64,000 bases of DNA, taken from positions 873,501 to 937,500 of the forward strand of contig NC_018016.1 of assembly GCF_000265465.1 (NCBI RefSeq). The letters run 5' to 3'. How positions within the stretch are numbered: the first letter of the stretch is position 1; the number at the start of each line of letters is the position of its first letter. The stretch is from Ornithobacterium rhinotracheale DSM 15997 (GTDB lineage Bacteria; Bacteroidota; Bacteroidia; Flavobacteriales; Weeksellaceae). The notes below the pieces were generated by a model, which made no database searches, was not told the DNA's origin, and saw only the letters and a list, made by a program, of their open reading frames with translations. The translations under genes and the position numbers were made by a program. Below are positions 59,233 through 64,000 of this stretch, in pieces.

Positions 59233-62199
59233 ATGCAAAAAAATACGATTATTGCAGCGCTTTTACTTGGTGGCTCTTCTTTGGCTTTTGCTCAGACTAC
59301 TCAGTTCTGGTTTGGTGACAATGCCACTTATCGTAAAGCGAAAACTCTTTTCTTTACCGAAACTTACTTGGCAGCGAATTACGAGTTTGAAAATGCCTTG
59401 GAAAACGGAAAGTTAAATCTTGCCAATGAAGAGGCAGCAACTTATTATGCCGCACTCACTAGCTTGATCAACGATACACCTGGTGCCGAAGAGCAGTTTT
59501 TGGCTTTTCAAGCGGAGTATCCCAAAAGTGTGTACACCGAGAACGGAAGCTGGGAGCTAGGAAGTTTTTATTTGAAAAAAGGCGACTTTAATAAAGCTTA
59601 CAAATATTTAAGCCAAAAAAATGTTTACGACTTGCCCGAAAGAAAACGCCAAGAATATCAATTTAAGCTAGGCTATGTAAACTTGATGAAAGGCTACAAC
59701 GACAAGGCTTTGCAATATCTTGAACCGCTTACGCAAAAAGGAAATTACCAAAAAGAGGCTAATTTCTATGTGGGGCATATTTACTACGAGCGCAGAGAGT
59801 TTGCCAAGGCACTCACTTATTTCGATACCTTGCAAGGCGACCCGATGTATGAGCAAAAGATTTTGCCGTATCGCGTGCAAATCGAGTTCAACGAAGGGCA
59901 ATATGACAAAGCCATTACCGACGGGAAAATGCTTTTAGCCCAAAACCGTTCAAACTTTTTGCAATCAGAGGTTTCTAAAATTGTGGGAGAAAGCTATTTT
60001 AGACAAAAAAATTACGCAGCCGCCATTCCTTATCTCGAAAAATATCAAGGAAAAATGGGCAATGCCGATTATTATCAATTAGGTTATGCCTACTATGAGC
60101 AACAACAATATCCAAAAGCAATTTCGTATTTCAATAAAATTGTAACGCAAAAAAGTGCTTGGGCACAAACGGCTTATTATCAATTAGGAAATGCATATTT
60201 AAAAACTAACCAAAAACAAGAAGCACTCGCAGCCTACAAAGCGGCTTCTGAAATGAGCTACAACCCTACCACACAAGAAGATGCACTCTACAATTATGCT
60301 AAGTTGAGCTACGATGTCGGTAACCCATACCAGCCGACGACCGCTGCCCTACAATCATTTATCGCAAAATACCCAAATTCTAAATATTCTGGGGAGATTA
60401 ATTCGTATTTGGTAGACGCTTTCATTACCTCTGGAAACTACCAAAATGCGCTCGAAATCTTAAACAAAATTCCACAGAAAAACGCCGAGCAAAGAAGTGC
60501 AGAACAATTGGCGGCTTTCTTGCACGGAACAGAACTATTTAGCGAAGGGAAATTAGACGCAGCTCAGAAAAATTTACAATTAGCCGTAAACTCTAATGCC
60601 AATGCAGAAATCACACAGCGTGCTTATTTCTGGCTAGGCGAAATCGCTTACCGAAAAGGACAATACAGCGAAGCGGCTAAAAACTTTGAGAAATTCAACA
60701 CTTATAGCACGCAAGTCCCTGAAAGCAAAGAAGTAAATTACCAATTAGGTTATACTTATTTAAAGCTAAAACAATTTGATAAATCAGCCAATGCCTTTAA
60801 ACGCTACTTGGCAAGCAACCCGCCAGGCGACTTCAAAGCAGATGCTAAATTACGCCTTGCCGATAGCTACATCGGAACCCAAAACAACGACGAGGCACTT
60901 AGCTTGTACGAAGAAATCGCTAGCACCAAAAAGGGCAATGCCGATGAAGCGGCTTACAACCGTGCGGTTGTGATTGGAATCAAAGGAAACACCGAAGAAA
61001 AAGCACAAGCACTTGAAGCATTTATCAAAGAATATCCTGTTTCAAAATTCAACGATATTGCACAACTTGAATTGGCAGATGCCTACACGCAACTTGATCA
61101 GCCAAACAAGGCCTTAGTGGTTTTAAATAATTTAATTAAAACAGCTAAATCTGAACTTAAAGGAGAAGCTCGTTTAAGAAAAGGCTTAATCTATTATCAC
61201 CAAGGCAAGAAAAACGATGCGCTCAATGAATACAAAAATGTGGTAAAAGAGTTTCCACGCAACAATTTGGCGTACCAAGCCATTGAAAATGCTAAACGCA
61301 TTTACCTAGACGAGGGAAACTACAAAGCCTTTGAAACTTGGGCAAAAAACATTGACTTCTACGAAGTAAACACTTCTGAAATCGAAAGTTTGGCATACGA
61401 TGATGCGATGCGCAAGTTTGATGCAAAAAATTACAAAGAAGCCATTCCACTATTGAGCAATTTTATCGCACAATATCCGCAAGGAAACCACACTTATGCA
61501 GCACAATATGCACTGGGCGAAAGTTATTATCAATTAGGCGACTATGCCAAGGCAATGACTCCGCTTTCTGAGGCGGCTAAGTACGATAACGAGAACAAAG
61601 TCGATGCCTTGCTTCGTTTGGCTCAAATTTATTTAAGCCAAAACAAAACAACCGAGGAACTTTTAACCTTGGAAAATTTACACCAAATCACACAAAATCC
61701 TGCCTACATTTCGTATGCGGAGATTCATTTAATGCAATTGTACAGCAAAAATGGCAATCACGCCAAAGCGGTGGCTATGGCAAACAAGGTATTGGAAAAT
61801 CCTAAAAACGATGCCAATGCCAAACAGGAAGCCGAGCTTACCAAGGCACGTAGCCTAATGGCTGAAAACAAAACAAGCGAAGCGCAAAAAATCTACACTT
61901 CGCTCGAGCAATCCGACAACCCTGCGGTGAAAGCCGAGGCGTTGTATTACAAGGCTTATTTCTTAAACAAAGAAAAGAAATACAAAAAGTCTAACGAGGT
62001 GATTTTTGAACTGGCGTCTAAATACGCAGAACAGCAACTTTGGGGTAGCCAAGCACTGGTAGTAATGGCAGAAAATTATTACAAATTAGGCGATTTGTAC
62101 CAAGCCAACTTTACGCTCGATAGCGTGATCGAAAACTACCAAGATTACCCAGAAGTAATTGCCAAAGCAAAAGCCTTGAAAAAACAAATTAAAAAATAA
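59233..62199 (+). CDS. Large periplasmic TPR-repeat protein
   Basis: 988-aa exported protein: signal peptide ends near SSLAFAQ, followed by about twenty TPR-type helical hairpins throughout, with repeated blocks such as YYQLGYAYYEQQQYPKAI, YFWLGEIAYRKGQYSEAAKN and YALGESYYQLGDYAKAMTPL. No catalytic domain. Such proteins serve as scaffolds; the combination with the outer-membrane barrel gene 16 bases downstream is common in Bacteroidota and suggests an envelope assembly or gliding-related pair, though that is inference. It is divergent from the non-coding region of module 2. Confidence 0.85.
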   Translation: MQKNTIIAALLLGGSSLAFAQTTQFWFGDNATYRKAKTLFFTETYLAANYEFENALENGKLNLANEEAATYYAALTSLINDTPGAEEQFLAFQAEYPKSVYTENGSWELGSFYLKKGDFNKAYKYLSQKNVYDLPERKRQEYQFKLGYVNLMKGYNDKALQYLEPLTQKGNYQKEANFYVGHIYYERREFAKALTYFDTLQGDPMYEQKILPYRVQIEFNEGQYDKAITDGKMLLAQNRSNFLQSEVSKIVGESYFRQKNYAAAIPYLEKYQGKMGNADYYQLGYAYYEQQQYPKAISYFNKIVTQKSAWAQTAYYQLGNAYLKTNQKQEALAAYKAASEMSYNPTTQEDALYNYAKLSYDVGNPYQPTTAALQSFIAKYPNSKYSGEINSYLVDAFITSGNYQNALEILNKIPQKNAEQRSAEQLAAFLHGTELFSEGKLDAAQKNLQLAVNSNANAEITQRAYFWLGEIAYRKGQYSEAAKNFEKFNTYSTQVPESKEVNYQLGYTYLKLKQFDKSANAFKRYLASNPPGDFKADAKLRLADSYIGTQNNDEALSLYEEIASTKKGNADEAAYNRAVVIGIKGNTEEKAQALEAFIKEYPVSKFNDIAQLELADAYTQLDQPNKALVVLNNLIKTAKSELKGEARLRKGLIYYHQGKKNDALNEYKNVVKEFPRNNLAYQAIENAKRIYLDEGNYKAFETWAKNIDFYEVNTSEIESLAYDDAMRKFDAKNYKEAIPLLSNFIAQYPQGNHTYAAQYALGESYYQLGDYAKAMTPLSEAAKYDNENKVDALLRLAQIYLSQNKTTEELLTLENLHQITQNPAYISYAEIHLMQLYSKNGNHAKAVAMANKVLENPKNDANAKQEAELTKARSLMAENKTSEAQKIYTSLEQSDNPAVKAEALYYKAYFLNKEKKYKKSNEVIFELASKYAEQQLWGSQALVVMAENYYKLGDLYQANFTLDSVIENYQDYPEVIAKAKALKKQIKK

Positions 62200-62215
62200 T
62201 TAAGCAGATTCATTT

Positions 62216-63988
62216 ATGAAAAAGATAGTAAGCCTTTCCGTACTCAGTCTTTCAGTTTTAAGTTTTGCCCAAATCAAGCAAGGCGAAGTGAATGTGAACG
62301 GAGAAAATCAAATAAAACAAGGCGAAGTAACAGTGAAACGCCACTACGAGCCTAATGTGAACGCGGCAGAGAAAATCAAACAAACACCTAAAGTTTCTGC
62401 GCCTAAGACTAAAAAACATAGCGTAATTAATTACCAGACCAAGGATATTGAAGCGGCTTCGGAATTTGAAACCACTCCAATTTCGGCAGAGAAATTACCG
62501 ATTAACCAAACGCCACCTCTTCGCAACTACATTCGTGCGGGCTATGGGAACAATTCCACTTTGCGCCTCAACGGCTTTGTGAGCATGCCAATAGATGAGG
62601 ATAAATCTGTGGGGCTCAATGCATCGTATCTAGGAACAGAACTAAACGATAAAACTTTGAAAAATTGGGTGAATACCAATCAATCTAAAATCAATGCCGA
62701 AGCTTTCTTTAATTATAATTTACAAGATGCTAAATTCACTTTAAAGGCGGGCGCAGGCGTTGATAAATTAAATCTTTACGGCATTCCGCAGGGCGTTTTG
62801 GCTACTTTGACTGAAAAACTAGACGCTCCGCAAAAATTCACAAGCGTGTATGCCAAAGCGGAATACGATAAATTCAATGAGGCGTATCTAAAAACGGCTA
62901 AAGCAGATGCGTATTATTTAAACAATAATTGGGGGAGCAACGAGCTTGGCTTTAAGGCTGAAACAAGTTTAAACACAGGCGACTTGTATGAAGCGGATTT
63001 CTTCGGTGGATTGATTTTGGGAGCCAAAGCCGATGCTAATTTAAATTACACTTTCACCAATGCCGAGGATTATTATTTCCATAGTTTAGCCAAAGCTAAT
63101 TATTTAAATTTAGGAATTAAGCCACAATTTGTGATCAAAAACGAGGTGCTTAATTTACTTGCAGGAGCCAACCTGCAATATGTGACCGAATCGGAACAAA
63201 AAAACAATAAATTCCGAATTTTCCCAGCCATAGAGCTAAAGCTAAACACTGCTAAGGAGTTTGCCCTCTACGGAGGAATCACGGGAGGTGTGCAAATGAA
63301 TTCTTACCAAAGTCTCTATAAAGAGAATCCATACATCGCTCCATCGTTTGGGCTTCTGCCTACAATCAACAAACTTGAACTTTACGGCGGAATCATGGGA
63401 GACATTGGCGAAAACTTTAAATACAACGCCAAAGCGGGATTGCAGGATTTGGAAAACGAAGTGTTTTTTATAGAATATGCCCAGTTTGATATCGCAAAAC
63501 CAAAAAATTTAGGGTACAATTACTTCAATTCATTCAGCCCGTCTTACGACGATGCCAGACGCACCTACATCAACGGGAGCATTCAATACATTGGGGTAGA
63601 TAAACTCTCGCTTGGAGCCAATTTATTGCTCCAGTCTTATAGCTTAACTCAACTGGACAAAGCCTTTGAAAAACCAAGTTTGCGTAGCTCCATAAACGCA
63701 CAATATGCTTTGTTAAACGAAAGATTATTGCTCGGAGGAGATTTGTTTTTTGTGAGCAAAAGAACTGGCTTGCAACAAGGTTTCTTTTCAAACACAAAAC
63801 ATTTCTCTAATAAAAACATAGATGTCCCAGCTTATTTAGACTTTAACCTAAGCGGAAACTTTATGATTAATTCCCAATGGATTGTCTTTGCCGAAGGGAA
63901 TAATCTTTTAAACAAAAATTACCAAAGGTTTACAAACTACGAAGTGCAAGGACTCACCATCACAGCAGGAGTGCAGTACAAATTTTAA
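62216..63988 (+). CDS. Outer-membrane beta-barrel protein (TonB-receptor-like barrel without plug)
   Basis: 590-aa exported protein, signal peptide MKKIVSLSVLSLSVLSFAQ. A short N-terminal region carries a duplicated IKQGEV unit (IKQGEVNVNGENQ, IKQGEVTVKRHYEP), then an extended beta-barrel with alternating hydrophobic strands and the usual C-terminal aromatic residue (GVQYKF). No plug domain or TonB box is visible, and it is too short for a full TonB-dependent receptor. It likely works with the TPR protein upstream. The stop codon lies 12 bases from the window end, so the gene is complete. Confidence 0.78.
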   Translation: MKKIVSLSVLSLSVLSFAQIKQGEVNVNGENQIKQGEVTVKRHYEPNVNAAEKIKQTPKVSAPKTKKHSVINYQTKDIEAASEFETTPISAEKLPINQTPPLRNYIRAGYGNNSTLRLNGFVSMPIDEDKSVGLNASYLGTELNDKTLKNWVNTNQSKINAEAFFNYNLQDAKFTLKAGAGVDKLNLYGIPQGVLATLTEKLDAPQKFTSVYAKAEYDKFNEAYLKTAKADAYYLNNNWGSNELGFKAETSLNTGDLYEADFFGGLILGAKADANLNYTFTNAEDYYFHSLAKANYLNLGIKPQFVIKNEVLNLLAGANLQYVTESEQKNNKFRIFPAIELKLNTAKEFALYGGITGGVQMNSYQSLYKENPYIAPSFGLLPTINKLELYGGIMGDIGENFKYNAKAGLQDLENEVFFIEYAQFDIAKPKNLGYNYFNSFSPSYDDARRTYINGSIQYIGVDKLSLGANLLLQSYSLTQLDKAFEKPSLRSSINAQYALLNERLLLGGDLFFVSKRTGLQQGFFSNTKHFSNKNIDVPAYLDFNLSGNFMINSQWIVFAEGNNLLNKNYQRFTNYEVQGLTITAGVQYKF

Positions 63989-64000
63989 TTCAAAAATAAA

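Overview
The window reads as chromosomal DNA of a Bacteroidota bacterium of the class Flavobacteriia. It is AT-rich. Its few clear promoters follow the Bacteroidota pattern (TTG, then 19-20 bases, then TAnnTTTG) and most genes lack a Shine-Dalgarno sequence. It carries families typical of the phylum: GSCFA protein, PUR-alpha-like DUF3276, HU-related proteins, OmpA with calcium-binding repeats, and FISUMP and GRVGIN surface proteins. IS982 elements and a sialic-acid-bearing glycan locus suggest a host-associated member such as an Ornithobacterium or Riemerella relative. That genus-level guess is inference.

Layout. 1-4177 (+): a DevBCA-type ABC exporter with its own TolC-like outer-membrane protein, then a voltage-gated-type K+ channel (4275-5759). 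5764-15016 (-): SanA-like, TatD, GSCFA and polyprenyl synthase genes, followed by the complete cell-shape operon mreB-mreC-mreD-PBP2-rodA. 15360-19692 (-): an accessory module of a FISUMP surface protein and an HU-like protein whose long upstream region is broken by an IS982 element and by a 464-bp GC-richer insert. 19695-29029 (-): rhomboid protease, topoisomerase IV subunit A, an ABC exporter, OmpA, a second decayed IS982, folK and hflX.

29227-50486 (+): a surface-polysaccharide locus. PglC/D/E/F-type genes predict initiation with a di-N-acetylated bacillosamine-type sugar. Wza- and Wzc-like export proteins, a PglK-like ABC flippase, an EpsG/Wzy-like polymerase, at least five further glycosyltransferases, CMP-sialate synthetase beside a predicted sialyltransferase, rmlBCA and ugd complete the set. 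It ends at a strong terminator.

50644-55013: DUF3276 protein, MBL-fold hydrolase, a conserved protein of unknown function and an acyl-CoA carboxyltransferase. 55166-59020 (-): a second accessory module (HU-like protein, GRVGIN surface protein with an endosialidase-chaperone-like tail, esterase) headed by the same long non-coding region as the first module. 59233-63988 (+): a large TPR lipoprotein-type or periplasmic protein and an outer-membrane beta-barrel.

The most unusual item is the pair of diverged non-coding regions (about 19079-19692 and 58436-59020). Both have a promoter-like site, a TG-dinucleotide tract, several conserved hairpins and an intrinsic terminator in the same order on the minus strand, upstream of the two HU/surface-protein modules. 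They look like either a structured RNA or an attenuated, possibly phase-variable leader. The FISUMP gene also ends in a GC-rich segment that resembles the variable region of a diversity-generating retroelement target, although no reverse transcriptase lies in the window.
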